Below are positions 10,535 to 21,748 of a stretch of 64,000 nt of DNA, in pieces. The translations under genes were made by a program, and so were the position numbers. The first letter of the stretch is position 1; the number at the start of each line of letters is the position of its first letter. The stretch spans positions 1,922,001 through 1,986,000 of the forward strand of contig JAUIZM010000019.1 in NCBI GenBank assembly GCA_030848705.1, written 5' to 3'. The notes beneath the pieces were generated by a model, which was not told the DNA's origin, ran no database searches, and saw only the letters and a program-made list of their open reading frames with translations. Source of the DNA: Heracleum sosnowskyi (taxonomy: Eukaryota; Streptophyta; Magnoliopsida; Apiales; Apiaceae).

Positions 10535-10592
10535 GTATTTTTCGTGTCGTATTCGTGTCGTATTCGTGTCGTATTCGCATCGTATTCGTGTT
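10535..10592. repeat. 11-bp tandem repeat (CGTGTCGTATT)n
   Basis: About five units of CGTGTCGTATT, with one CGCATCGTATT variant, lie immediately upstream (in gene sense) of the TNL-A TIR remnant and replace its 5' end. Confidence 0.85.
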
Positions 10593-11066
10593 AAAGTCTG
10601 AAGAGATTTCAATAATTGGAAGAAAACGAATGAAATGTATGGATAACAAATTGAGTGGCCAATATTCATACCAACCTTCCTTTATTTACAATTATTATTT
10701 CTAGATGATAATCCGTACTTGAAAAAATTAATTTAATGTAATCAATAATTTATAATTTTAAATGATTTAAAAAGTTATGTTATTTATACAATTTAGTTGG
10801 TTATAATAAAAAAAATAATTGTATTTACAATAAAATTTCAATAATTTTGATGGATACGAATCTTGAGGTGAAATTAAATTTGGAGACTGAAATATCATTA
10901 GAACGGATATTTTAGTTATTAATAAAGATTGTTTAATTCATTATTAATTTAAGATTATTTTAAGAAAATCTAGAAAATACGATATATATGCTTCTCATAG
11001 ATACATTATTTTGTAACGTAGTACAGTTATAATAAATGAATTATAATTGTTGTAGAATTACAATAA
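10593..11066. other. AT-rich intergenic DNA
   Basis: No gene or element terminus is visible. Mostly TTTATAATTTTAAATGATTT-type sequence. Confidence 0.5.
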
Positions 11067-11935
11067 CTAGCATAAAATTTCGTGCGAGGCACGGGCCGGT
11101 AGCTTAAATTGTGTTTATAAATTATTCTATGCATGATCATTATCGTTTCAAGTATATGATTGATATATATAAAGTTTTTTCTTATTGATGGTATATGTAG
11201 CTATTGGTTCAGGTTTTTAATTTAGAAATTAATACGAGTATTACTAATAGCCGTCATGTTAGTTTACAATTTTTTTTGCGGGATAGAATAGATACTGGGT
11301 GTTCTAGATGAGTTTTAGAACAATGCAATCCTAAATTTTCTTCCAATTCTTTAAGATGTTACATTCTGGAGAGTAGATTTTATTACTGATTTTGATCAAA
11401 AGCCTTCATAAATCTTCTAATACTGTACTTAGGTCTTGCGCTTTCAGTTCTTAAAACTTTCTTTCTAACTCGTTCATATCTTTTCTTGCAATTTGTTGAT
11501 TTTAAGCATTCTTTTCCTTTGTTTCGCTTCCTCTATCTTTCAAACTTTCAAAACATCGAATAATTCAGTGCCAAGTAATTATCCCAAATGCAACAACTTG
11601 GGTAATCCACAAACCCACCCCAAGTTCCCAAAAGATCATGATTTGTTGGTGTAATTTGTAGTAATACTTTGTGTTATAAACTGAACTAAATTCCCAACTC
11701 TTCTCGATTTTGAGACTCGAGTGGTACAAACTCCCCCACTTAAACTCTTGACGGCATCGTTAGATCTGAACGGATAGCTCATAGGTCCAAGATCGTACAT
11801 CTCTAGCGATTGTGAGATAATACTGGCTAGTTTATGTCCCCACCTCTGGACCTCAGTCCATTGTGAAATAATACCACCAGTTTTCATTTCCCCACCTCCA
11901 GCAACTTCACGAATCAACGGCCGACCAATTTTTTA
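11067..11935 (-). mobile_element. Helitron-type element, inverted copy of 60640-61520
   Basis: On the minus strand the left edge reads a GC-rich hairpin (CCGTGCCTCGCACG), then AAATTTTATGCTAG, ending in CTAG with T following. This matches a Helitron 3' end. The whole block is a near-perfect inverted copy of 60640-61520. No Rep/helicase frame is present, so it is non-autonomous. The 5' end is not resolved. Confidence 0.6.
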
Positions 11936-12014
11936 GAATTTTAGAATTTTAAACGATAATAAGTATAAAAATAGCTTTTAACATATTTGAAAGACATATG
12001 TATAGGCCTATTTG

Positions 12015-12735
12015 TAAGCACCGAGGATCCTACTCAACTTTAATTAAGATGTAATAAGTAAATAATAAAAATCAAATGTCACAGGAATCTCAGAAGATTA
12101 TATCTGTCAAATAATGAAGATTAAAGTCATCTACCGACTTGAAGTGATTCTACAATGAAAGAAGTTCAATTTATTGATCAAGCCTCAGTGAAGTATTCAA
12201 GCTCAGTGGATTTATTAAAGTGACAGAGATTTCAGTGGTGACAGCAAAAGATACTGGTTACAGAGTTCTTGAATGAGAAGGAAGTGAATCACTGCTTAAA
12301 GTCAAACAGATAAAGAACAGACATTGTCGTTAGTCACTCATGAACCAGACCGTGCATTGAGTGTCAACGTACTATTATGTTTATTCTTTATCTAAGTTTT
12401 AAGTGATTCTGGAATTAATTGAGAAGTCAACTAATTCTATTTATTCTCTTATAAATAATTAATATTATTAAGTAAATTATTTATTAAATTAATTCTGTAA
12501 AGAATTAATTTAATACATAATTTATTTAGTTAATTATTTAAATTAGAATAAAAATGAACTAGGAAGACTTAGATTTAAACTAGGAAGACTCACAAGTGAG
12601 TCTTCCCGATTGTCTTCCTAGTGTAAATCCTTGTCTTCCCGATTGCCTTCCTAATACATTCCTTGTTTTCATGATTGTCTTCTAAGGCAAAAAGGATTGT
12701 TTTTCTGTTTGTCTTCCTAGTGCAAATGTATTCTG
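12015..12735 (+). mobile_element. Old LTR fragment of the RE2 family, opposite orientation
   Basis: The sequence is a diverged reverse complement of most of the RE2 LTR (41350-42380). It shares the GAGTCTTCCCGATTGTCTTC segment, the TTGAGTGTCAACGTACTATT segment and the AATTAATTTAATACATAATT segment. It carries only one copy of the internal ~145 bp unit that RE2 has three times. No partner LTR or coding region is beside it, so it is a solo or truncated LTR. Confidence 0.75.
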
Positions 12736-13251
12736 TTAACCGCGTTTTGCTCCATAAAAACAAACATATATCTACAAAAATTCAACACTACTCTCATCGA
12801 TAATACTGGATGATATAACGGGCTGACAGAATTTATTTAAATTAATCACTGATTTGGTATTAAAAAATTATCATAAATATTACTTTTATTTATTTATTTA
12901 TTTGTCATTTTATTATTTTCTGAAATTATTTGTAAAAATACTGTTCGGACAATAAACACCAAGTGCAACTTCCCATTACCTTTTTCTGAAATATAGTTGA
13001 AATCATATAATATTTAATTAAAAATATTTTTAAAAAATCAAGAAAACACATCATTCCAACAACAGATACATCATTTGTGCAACTCAGTGTGTTTATAATA
13101 AAAAATTACAACATAATGGAATTCCAATATTTTCTTAAAAAATAATATAGATTTGTAGGACATAATAGGAATTTAGGAGTGTAATCAAATTTGGCACTCA
13201 ATTACATTAAAAAGGAGTTTTTCTTCTTAATAAAGGTTTTGTGCAAACTAA
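12736..13251. other. AT-rich intergenic DNA
   Basis: No coding frame or terminus that I can support. Confidence 0.45.
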
Positions 13252-13935
13252 TCTATACTATTATATTAAAGACGAAACATTAAAAATTTTGTAGTCTGGT
13301 CATGAAAATTTTTGTAGTCTGGTCACTCCATTCATAGCCGTTAGATATCTTTGATCAAATCAATGAGAACCGTTAGATAAAATATTAAAATTATTATATA
13401 GAATATCTTTTCTATTTTTTCTAACTAAAACATCTCATTTTCCAAAAATATCGCAGACAGTTTCATTTAATAAAATAATATAATAAGATTATAATCGCTA
13501 ATAACTAACTCATTACCAGTTTTAGCCAAATTGTATATTCTTTTTTATATTTTCTAACTAAAATTTCTACTTTTCTATTTTTCTTAAATAAAACCTCTCA
13601 TTTTCCAAAAATATCACGAATAGTTCTATTTAATAAAATAAAATAATAAATATTATAATTATTAATCACAGGCAAATCATTACTTTTATATTTTAAAATT
13701 CAACGAAAACATGTTACTCTCTATATTTCTTACTAAAGCCCCTCTTTTTCCAAAATATCACGGGCAAACCGTTACTTATTTATTTTAAAATCTATTTTAA
13801 TACTTTTAATTATTTAAAAATGTTTAACACGCCTACTTATTTTTTTTAATAAATACAATTAATAAAATATAAAATATAAAAAATAAAAATTAACAATTAT
13901 TAAAAATAATCCGTGCAACGCACGGGTTTTAAGCT
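13252..13935 (+). mobile_element. Helitron-type non-autonomous element
   Basis: The 5' end is TCTATACTATTATATTAAAG followed by ACGAAACATT. The 3' end is a short hairpin CCGTGCAACGCACGG followed by GTTTTAAGCTA. These are the usual plant Helitron termini. The interior is AT-rich with repeated TTTTCCAAAAATATCACGG blocks and no coding region. The last bases run directly into the next element. Confidence 0.65.
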
Positions 13936-14831
13936 ATATTATTAAAGACGAAACATTAAAAGTTTGGTAGTCGAACGGACGGACAGTCAGTACTTGTGAT
14001 TTTACTTAATTACCCTTACTTATATTTTTTTTTAAACTATAACTAAATAATAACATTATTTATAATCAATTACCTTTTCAGCTAAAATATATTTTATTTT
14101 TTATTTTTTTCTAACAAAATCCTCTCTTTTTCTAAAAAAAACATGGACGATTATCTTTTTTAACAAAAACATGTTACTCTTTCTATTTTTCCTTACTAAA
14201 ACCCCCCATTTTCCAAAAATATCACGACAAACCCTTAATTATTTATTTTAAAATATATTTTAATATTTTTAATTATGAGCACTTTTTTAGCTAAAACGTG
14301 TTACTTTTTCAATTTTTTTATTTTCTAAAGAAATTATTATTAAATTATAACATTTTTATAACCAACTACCTTTTCAGCTAAAATACATTGACTTTTCTAT
14401 TTTTTTCTAACAAAATCCTCTCTTTTTCTATAAAAAATTACGGGCAATTACCTTTTTCAACTAAATCATGCTAATCTTTCTATTTTTCCTTACTAAAATA
14501 TCTCATTTTCCAAAAATATCCCGGACAAATCCTTACTTATTTATTTTGAAACCTATTTAAATACTTTTAATTACGGGCACTTACCTTTTCAGCTAAAGCA
14601 CGTTACTTTTTCTATTTTTCTTTACTAAGACCTCTCATTTTCCAAAAATATCACGGACAAACAGTTATTAATTTATTTTAAAATCTATTTTAATACTTTT
14701 AATTATTTAAAAAATTTGAACACGTCTACTTATTTTTTTTAACAAATGCAAATTAATAGAATATTAAAACATAAATAATAAAAATAATTATTATTAATAA
14801 CAATCCGTGTATCGCACGGGTTTTAAGCTAG
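13936..14831 (+). mobile_element. Second Helitron-type element, abutting the first
   Basis: It starts TATTATTAAAGACGAAACAT immediately after the 3' end of the preceding element. It ends with hairpin CCGTGTATCGCACGG, then GTTTTAAGCTAG followed by T. The same internal TTTTCCAAAAATATCACGG blocks recur three to four times. Non-autonomous. Confidence 0.65.
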
Positions 14832-14861
14832 TAGGTTATAATATATGAATTATAATTATAA

Positions 14862-16435
14862 CTAGTTTACTAAGCCGCGCTTCGCAGCGGCTTTATAATA
14901 ATTTCTCCAAATTTTTTTTTAAACAAAATTATATTTAAAACATGAAATTAAGGTTTCTTTTAAATTCTCCGTTTAGTGTTGTTCATTACCGAAATTTTGA
15001 ATAATTATAGAAAAAGGGCAATTGTTTAATATAATTCATTATTTTAATATTATATCAAATATTAGTATATTAATCACTTTATTTTTCTAAAACTTTATAT
15101 TGCTACTTCTATTTAAAAATACATAATAAATAAATATAAATTCTAGCATATAATATGTTCCTCCTAATGAATCGCTCTCTCGTTAAACATGTTTCCTCCC
15201 AATGACCCGCTTTCTCGTTGTTACCAAATTGAACAGAAAACAAACTAATTACTTAATCAATTACATCATCTATTAATCAATTTTATTATATCATAAAATT
15301 TAATTCAAATATTTTTCAAAATTCTAATTTTTATTGTTTAAAATACAGGTACTCGAGCAAAGAAATGAAAAGAAATTAAGGCTCCTATATTTTATTTTAT
15401 AGAAATTTGTCTTTTCTGTAAGTATTAACTTCTACATAATTAGAAGGTAAAAATTTAATAAAAAATGATTTTTAATGTATATGTAAAACATATAGATAAA
15501 TTAAACATAGGTTTTTTACAAAAAAATTATGAGTACATAATTTTTAATATTTTTTTAGGAGAATGTAAAGATGATAATATGGTTTCAAGATAAATTTTAG
15601 AACTTCAAGAAAAAATATGTGAGAATATTAAAATGTTAACTTTAAGTTCAAAAGAAAGTTTAAGAAAATATCAACATGGTAATTTGACTTGAAGATAAAT
15701 TTTAGGACAATATCAAGATAGTAATCTGACTTAAGAAGAAAGTTTAGGAGAATATAAGTTAATTAATATTTGCATTACTAAAGATTTAATAGCCAATTTA
15801 GATATTTTCTACTCAAATCGTCTAGCACCTCACAAATCGTCTTCTTTAACATATTTAACTTCCTTCCGTGAAAGATAGTATTAAAAAAAGGGATAATTAT
15901 CAAAGTCATCACTCATTTGGTTCAAATGTATCAAATTAGTCACTCATTTCACTCAATTAGGTAACTAATTTGAAAACTATATTTATATAAGTATAGATTG
16001 AAGCGATTTGAGAGCACCACATCACCGCCTTCGTCTTCTCCTTTATATAAGTATATTGATTGGATCAATAGAGGGCGTTTATGAGAATATTAACATACTA
16101 TATTTAGTTTCCTCCGTTAGAAAATAGTAAAAAAGAAATTGATAATTTATCTAATATTATAAATGCAAGAATATTAAAATTGTATATTTACTTTCCTCCA
16201 TTAGTAAAAATTTAAAAGGCAATTAAGATATTTTCTAATAAAATAATTTAGGAGACTATTAAAATTGTAAATTTAGTAAAGATTTTAAAGTCAATTGAGA
16301 TATTTTCGAATCTTTAACATTAATTATTCAAAAGTTTGAGAAAATTAGAAAAATAGATTGAAGCGATTTGAGAGGCGCCACATCACCGCTATCGTCTTCT
16401 GCTTTATATAAGTATATTGATTGAATTACAACAAT
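14862..16435 (-). mobile_element. Helitron-type element on the minus strand
   Basis: Its 3' end (minus strand) is a hairpin at 14874-14891 (GCCGC...GCGGC) followed by TTAGTAAACTAG. The 5' end is TCAATCAATATACTTATATA AAG near 16435. A second copy of this 5' end region, with the same CACATCACCG and GTCTTCT stretch, lies at about 16005-16075, so the terminus is duplicated. The interior has no coding frame. Confidence 0.5.
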
Positions 16436-16709
16436 TCTGGGAGATACATATATTTAAACGGGATTTCACTTATTAATAAAGATTATTTTTTCTAATATTT
16501 AATTAAGAATATTATAAGAAAATCAAGAAAACACAACATACATGATTTATAGATACATTATTTGTGCAAGTTAGTAGGATTATAATTGCATAATTACAAT
16601 TATAATAGAATTCCAATAATTTTAATTATTAAAAGATAATACAAAATTTTAGGGAAAATAGGAATTTAGGGATGAAACCAATAAGGATGGAACCAAATTT
16701 GATACAGAT
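16436..16709. other. AT-rich intergenic DNA
   Basis: Nothing recognisable between the Helitron-type element and the SINE. Confidence 0.45.
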
Positions 16710-16860
16710 GGCCCGCAAGGGTTGTCTCAGTTGGTTAAAGAGAGGTCAAATAACCTCTTGGTCACAGGTTCGAATCCCAGGGAGGGGGACGAATTTGTGA
16801 TTATGCCTCCTGGGGCAGAGCCTGTCGCTTAGATTCAAAATAATGAATTTCATTACTAAA
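16710..16860 (+). mobile_element. tRNA-derived SINE
   Basis: The 5' part resembles a tRNA with an A-box (GTTGTCTCAGTTGGTTA, from 16721) and a B-box GGTTCGAATCC at 16767-16777, the internal RNA polymerase III promoter. The cloverleaf is imperfect and followed by a non-tRNA body (TATGCCTCCTGGGGCAGAGC), so this is a SINE rather than a tRNA gene. Confidence 0.7.
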
Positions 16861-17092
16861 ATGAACAATATGCCTAACTTTTAGAAAAAAGCATGATCCA
16901 TTTATCTTAACCATACAAAGTATACAAACTTGATCATGTTGAAATTTATAGGTCCTACTAATAAAAAGGAATAAAGGATGCGTTTATTTGTCCTCCATTA
17001 TACAATACCGAATACAAAAGTAGACTTAATGAACCATATGGTATAGTTTTAATTTTAGCTTTACCTGCTTCTGAATGTGGTAAACAAATGAA
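16861..17092. other. Downstream flank of TNL-B
   Basis: AT-rich DNA directly after the TNL-B stop codon on the minus strand; probably the 3' UTR and flank. No clear poly(A) signal stands out. Confidence 0.4.
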
Positions 17093-17572
17093 TCACTTTC
17101 CACATGTTTTACCCTTTAAAAAATGGCAGCTTCCATCATCATCAACATTGGCAGCAATGCTGTTGCACTCGTCAATCTTTGGAATCTCCCTATTGCACAT
17201 TACATGAATCCCAAGAATTTCGGCATCAGACGTTAATTCAATTCTATGGTCACCATCTTTAACTGAGAAAATCGTTCTTGGGACTACTACCATCAATGAT
17301 TCATGGTTATGATTATCAAAACTGCCTTGCAACATAAAGCCACTTGAAGTATTCTGAACATTATAATAACTTGGACGCAAATCATTAAGAAGACGGATCT
17401 CCGTATCCTCACACAGTCTGAAGCAAAGGATCATAGCAAGGAAATTGTGCGACACATTTGGCGGCATATCTACAGACACTGTTGATCCTAAATTACTTGA
17501 TTGACTCATCCAATCCGGAAACTCTTCTGACTGAATGTAAATTTCAATTTGATGTCCAAATCCAGAGAATGT
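17093..17572 (-). CDS. TNL-B last exon: post-LRR C-JID domain
   Basis: Final exon of the TNL-B resistance gene: 480 nt after a TTGCAACAG acceptor, ending at a stop at 17093-17095. It reads TFSGFGHQIEIYIQSEEFPD, then VSVDMPPNVSHNFLAMILCF and ends KGKTCGK. This is the C-terminal jelly-roll/Ig-like (C-JID) domain found after the LRR in many TNLs, where it works with the LRR in ligand recognition. The pattern GFG..I.I..E.FP.W, then the VSHNF..MILCF strand, is the diagnostic part. The frame is fully open and in phase with the LRR exon. TNL-A has a degenerate copy at 1371-1790. Confidence 0.82.
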   Translation of the reverse strand, partial: TFSGFGHQIEIYIQSEEFPDWMSQSSNLGSTVSVDMPPNVSHNFLAMILCFRLCEDTEIRLLNDLRPSYYNVQNTSSGFMLQGSFDNHNHESLMVVVPRTIFSVKDGDHRIELTSDAEILGIHVMCNREIPKIDECNSIAANVDDDGSCHFLKGKTCGK

Positions 17573-17664
17573 CTGTTGCAAAACATTACCAAAATATAGT
17601 TAAAAAGCCAATTAAATTAGGACAGAATCGAGTCTCCTTGTTCGTTAAAATGACAGAATTAGTT

Positions 17665-17800
17665 ATGGGTTCCGTTATGTATACGATTAAAGTAACAAAC
17701 TTGTCTGCTGACACTACAGAGAAGGATGCATATAATTGCTTTTGTTTTCATGTGGGAACTGGGAAGATTGAGCATGTTGAAGTTGAACTATCAGGTCATG
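17665..17800 (+). pseudogene. RRM exon fragment, BPA1-like, antisense in a TNL-B intron
   Basis: The plus-strand frame from ATG 17665 reads MGSVMYTIKVTNLSADTTEK, then KIEHVEVELSG, before a CAG|GTCATG donor-like site and a stop. The pattern YT.KVTNLS..TTEKD...F..F.GKIEHVE is the start of an RNA-recognition motif as in plant BPA1/BPL proteins (partners of the cell-death regulator ACD11). An extra HVGT is inserted near the loop, and no second exon (RNP-1) is seen before 18036. It lies between the last two TNL-B exons, on the opposite strand. Best read as a captured first-exon fragment. Confidence 0.6.
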
Positions 17801-18035
17801 TCAAATATCTTCCCTGAATTTAAGTTTAAAATAAGTACCTATTGTGACTTGTATCTTTATTCAAATTGATGAGAATTTGTTTCACATTCCTCTAACAATT
17901 GTTGTTAGTGAAAATAGTTTTCTTTGGTAAATTAACAACTAGCTCGATTTAACAAATATGCTAGATCTTCATACAATTAAAATTTTAGTAACAGCTAGTT
18001 AAACAAATAGTTTTAGAGTTTAAGATTGACCAAAC

Positions 18036-18767
18036 CTGAAAGAAATGTTCCCTAAAAGCATATGCCAGAAGAGATGAGTTGCAGCCTCCCAAACTAAGTT
18101 CTCTTAAAGAAGTGAGTTCCTCCAAGCCTTGAATATCTGTCAAGCTACTGCAATTTGTAAGGTAAAATGTTTCCAACTGTTTCAAATGAGATAGATTTGG
18201 TAATCTTTCCATAGATGTACAATTATCTGCCAATATCCATTTCACTTTGGGAGGAAGCTCTGTAATGGACAAAAGGCGACAACAATTTCTAAAATCCAGA
18301 GTTTCCAGTGCTCTTAAGTCGCCAAACTTGTCCGGAAGAGTTTCAAGATTATTGTTATTACGTAAAATCAGGGTAACAAGCTTACTTAGACGACTGATCG
18401 AATCGGGTATTTCTGAAACAGTTAGTCCCCATGCGTAGAGCTCTTTTAGGGATTCAATGTTCCCCAATTCTCTAGGCAATGATTTCACACTGCTGCAATT
18501 GGCAATATTCAGACTTTTCAGTGCTCTCAAGTTGCAAATGCTGCCTGGAAGACTTCTTAGTTTCGCACAACCACTCAAATTTAACGAAACAAGCTTCACC
18601 AAACTTCCAATTGACTCGTGGACCTCCTCCAAGCTTTTACAGCCCTCAAGATTTAAAATTCCAAGACATGGTAATGTAGTGAAATTTGGAGTTTTACTCA
18701 AATATAGAGAAAACGACATGTTTAAAATTCTTAAATTTCTAATAACCTGATCATCCTCTAAAAATGG
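18036..18767 (-). CDS. TNL-B LRR exon
   Basis: A 732-nt exon (244 residues) between CAATTGCAG at 18768 and a CAG|GTTTGG donor. It holds about nine plant cytoplasmic-type LRRs. Examples are NLRILNMSFSLYLSKTPNFT, LVSLNLSGCAKLRSLPGSIC, LKSLNIANCSSVKSLPRELG, LVTLILRNNNNLETLPDKFG and LRELSLGGCNSS, with typical C.....LP spacing. The LRR is the recognition and autoinhibition surface of an NLR. It keeps phase with the exons before and after and has no stop. A plus-strand frame here is a shadow. Confidence 0.88.
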
Positions 18768-18843
18768 CTGCAATTGGGAGAAATTAAGTCAGACATTTTA
18801 TATTAATCGTCATATATGTAAGAAACATACTCAAAATACCTAC

Positions 18844-19131
18844 CATGTTTAGGTCCCATAATGTTCTCAATTTACTTCGACGCAACTCAAGGATAACAAG
18901 TTTTTCCGGGTACAATTCAGGAGGTAAACACTTCAAAGGACAATACTCCCAACACAGCCACCTCAAATCTTCAAATGTCTGTTCAAAGCTTCCAGTGAGA
19001 TTTACATTGTTGAGGTAAAGGAATCTTAATTTACTCATCCTTTTGAACGTCTCTGTTGTGAATGATACTCTCTTTTGTACATTCGGGTGGTAAAAGTTGT
19101 CGGGGATGATACCTTCAATCGCGTCTGTTCC
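18844..19131 (-). CDS. TNL-B NB-ARC/LRR linker exon
   Basis: A 288-nt, in-phase exon from GTGCTAG|GGAACA to ATG|GTAGGT. It starts GTDAIEGIIPDNF and continues FKRMSKLRFLYLNNVNLTGS, FEDLRWLCWEYCPLKCLPPE and LVILELRRSKLRTLW. This is the conserved TNL exon that carries the first LRRs. The donor-side intron between this exon and NB-ARC contains a second copy of the ACAAGGTAA donor sequence (near 19210), which could act as an alternative site. Confidence 0.88.
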
Positions 19132-19336
19132 CTAGCACATATATATCAAGAAAAAAAGGTTGCTGAACATTAATTAGTAAATGATCCAAGACAAAAAAAG
19201 GAGCAAGTTACCTTGTGCTTCTTTAACAATTTATTTCTTATGAGCAAACTAATATACAAATACACACATGAATTGACGAGTGATGTTCTATAAAGTCATA
19301 TAAAACCAAATGTGGATCTACAAATATTGAAATTAC

Positions 19337-20447
19337 CTTGTGCTTCTTCAATACATAATGAATATCGTTCGATACCCACAATCTGCTATGTTTTCCAGGC
19401 TCATCAGGAGAGTCATTACGCACAATTTGCCTTCCGACATCCCGAAGCAGATCATGCATCCTCAACTCATCTCGATTGCTAATCGCTAGCAAACATCTTT
19501 TTTTGAGAATATTGATATGTTGATCTACGTGGGCATAATAAGTTTCCATTATTTTAACCACTTCTCCTTTCTCCCTTCCTATGAAAAAACAAGCAATGTC
19601 AAGGAATACTCTTTTCAGCATAGGATCATCTGATTCTAATGCATCCAAGCTAATTATAAAGTTTTGCTGCATAGTTCTGTCGGGATATCGCAGCAGTTTC
19701 TCGATGTAACCATTCCATTCTTCGACAGATTCCTTAGACGACAAATATGAACCGAAAACCTCAAGCGCCAAAGGAAGCCCACCAGCAAGACGCAGTATGT
19801 CTTTAGACAATTCCATTAAAGTGTCGTTTGCTTTACCATTCCCAAATGCATGTTGGGTAAATAGTGCTAGTGACTCAGTTTCATCTAACATGTTTACCCT
19901 GTACCGAAATGCAGGTTCAACTTTAATGTTATCCAGTATCTCTTGATCCCTTGTAGTTATAATAACTACACTCCCAGAAGCAAATGGTCCTACCAGATAT
20001 TCATATTGTTTAGGGTCATTTAGATCGTCAATAATAACCAGAAGTTTTGCTGAACAAATTCTCTCTCTTATAACCTTAATTCCCCCCTCAACATTATATA
20101 CCTCAACTTTATTCTTACTTTTAAGAACTTCATCTATAATTTGCTGTTGTAAATATACTAGGCCTTTAGATGCTGAAACCTCCCTAACGTTTGCGAGAAA
20201 ACAGCTGTCTCTAAATCTTCCTCCTCGGAGGAGTTGATTATAAATAGCTTTGGCAAGAGTTGTTTTGCCCATTCCACCCATACCATAGATACCAATCTTA
20301 GTAACACCTTCTGTGCCACTTAACTTTGCTGTTATGCCTTCAACGCGAGAATCCAGTCCAACTGGATATTTTGCAACGCCTAAAGCCTTCGGATTTATTT
20401 TGAGTAGGATCTCGCCAACAATTTGGTCAACAATATCAGCTTCAGAG
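19337..20447 (-). CDS. TNL-B intact NB-ARC exon
   Basis: A 1,111-nt exon (about 370 residues) encoding a complete NB-ARC ATPase switch. Motifs by residue: P-loop GMGGMGKTT (55-63), RNBS-A with FLANVREVSA, kinase-2 LLVIIDDLND, RNBS-B GSVVIITTRDQE, GLPLALEVFG, RNBS-D VFLDIACFFIG and RMHDLLRDVGRQIV. It opens SEADIVDQIVGEILLKINPK, as TNL second exons do. The acceptor is ATTTGAG|C where the two sibling units have CAG|G; the AG is kept but the context is weaker. It ends AAG|GTAATT. Its own TIR is reduced to a stub (20656-20775), so a TIR could come only from 21749-22381 or 22515-23218 by splicing over the broken middle unit. All three acceptors have the same phase. Confidence 0.88.
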
Positions 20448-20655
20448 CTCAAATGCAATTGTTTTTGTTAGAAATTTAGCTTCAGATCTGGATTAGTCAC
20501 ATAAGACTAACATATACTGGTAGTTAAGGTTATCACCATTCTTTAAAAAATTAGCAATTTGTTATCACACTCTATACAAAATTAGCATACGAATACAAGA
20601 CTCTTTAACTATCAGAACTATTGTAGTTTTAAATTATTTCACAGATACTGTATTT

Positions 20656-21529
20656 ATATTCTCAACTTGTAAAATGTTTGAATTACGTCCCAACGAGTAG
20701 GAGTTTCATATGAAGAAGAAGAGAATGGATTTTGAGAGCTTGTAGAAGCCATTAATTCAAACACGTTGCAGATTTCCCTTCCCATATGACGGAGCAGATC
20801 ATCTTTATCTTTGATCGTTAGTGAACACCTTCTCTTTAAAAGACCGATGAACCATCTCCATCCTTGCTCAGATTGATTTGCCAAATTGGAGCCAAATACC
20901 TTAAGAGCCAATGGAAGCCCTCCAGCATGCTCTAGAATTTCTTTTGACAATTCCAGAAATGTATCAGATATTTCATTATCTCCGAACGCATGACAGGTAA
21001 ATAAATGATGCGACTCTTCATCGCCCAGTTCATTTACCTTGTATCGGTAATAATAATAATGCTATTATTATTATAATAATAATAATAATGCTACCCACAG
21101 CAAATGTTCCTTCGAAATATTCGAGTGGTTTCAGGTCGTCCAAATCATCAATAACCACCAAAATTTTTCTGAAGCAAATTCTCGCTCTTATCAACTCAAT
21201 TCCTTTGTCAACATTGCCAATTAGAACGTCCCTAATCTTAAGAACATCATAAAAAAGTTGCTGTTGTAAAGATACTAGGCCATTTGCTGTTGCTGAAACC
21301 TCCCTAACATTTGCTAGGAAGCAGCTGCCCTGAAATTGGTGATAGATTTGGTTATACACAGCTTTAGCAAGCGTTGTTTTGCCGATTCCACCTATACCAT
21401 ATATACCAATCTTCATGACACCTATCAGGAGTTTCCAGCCCAACTGGATATTTAGCAACATTCAAAGTCATAGGATTTATTTCCAGTAAAACCCTATCAA
21501 CAACTCCATTGATGGCATCAGCAGGAGAC
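20656..21529 (-). pseudogene. TNL-B middle unit: broken NB-ARC fused to a TIR start
   Basis: This unit follows a GCAATGCAG acceptor at 21530 and starts SPADAINGVVDRVLLEINPM. A short deletion after KYPVGLE shifts the frame. P-loop GIGGIGKTT, FLANVREVSA and kinase-2 ILVVIDDLDD follow in another frame. A (TAA)n-type microsatellite (21044-21093) then replaces the RNBS-B strand. GLPLALKVFG survives, but the sequence then jumps from GWRWFIG to LLKRRCSLT and lacks the MHD triad (DDLLRHMGREI). Directly after this it reads MASTSSQNPFSSSS and TRWDVIQTFYKL, the N-terminus of a TIR domain, and stops. So the end of one NB-ARC is joined in frame to the start of the next gene's TIR. Confidence 0.8.
21044..21093. 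repeat. Microsatellite (TAA)n inside an NB-ARC
   Basis: A run of TAATAATAA/TTATTATTA, broken by GCTA twice, turns the minus-strand frame into a poly-isoleucine run where RNBS-B should be. Confidence 0.9.
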
Positions 21530-21748
21530 CTGCATTGCAGTAGTTCTTATATTAAAATCCACTCCTAAACTAAGCTGCACCAGCAACAGAGCATGGTTGG
21601 TAGTTAAATAGGACTACAACACTTCAGATATAATATACGAAATGCTTTGATAATTTAAATTAATACAAAATAGAATATTTATATGGCATTATCAAAAGCC
21701 TGCATATATAGATGAAACTTGAAAGATCTAAACAAATATTTGAACGAC

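Noticed and set aside
11636..11917. 93-codon minus-strand frame
   Set aside because: Lies wholly within a Helitron-type repeat; the same region in the copy at 60640-61520 is interrupted, so it is not conserved coding sequence.
16721..16790. tRNA gene
   Set aside because: A- and B-boxes are present, but the stems do not pair properly and a non-tRNA body follows; a SINE explains it better.
17458..17664. Upstream extension of the RRM frame
   Set aside because: It overlaps the antisense C-JID exon and intron and shows no RRM similarity before the ATG at 17665.
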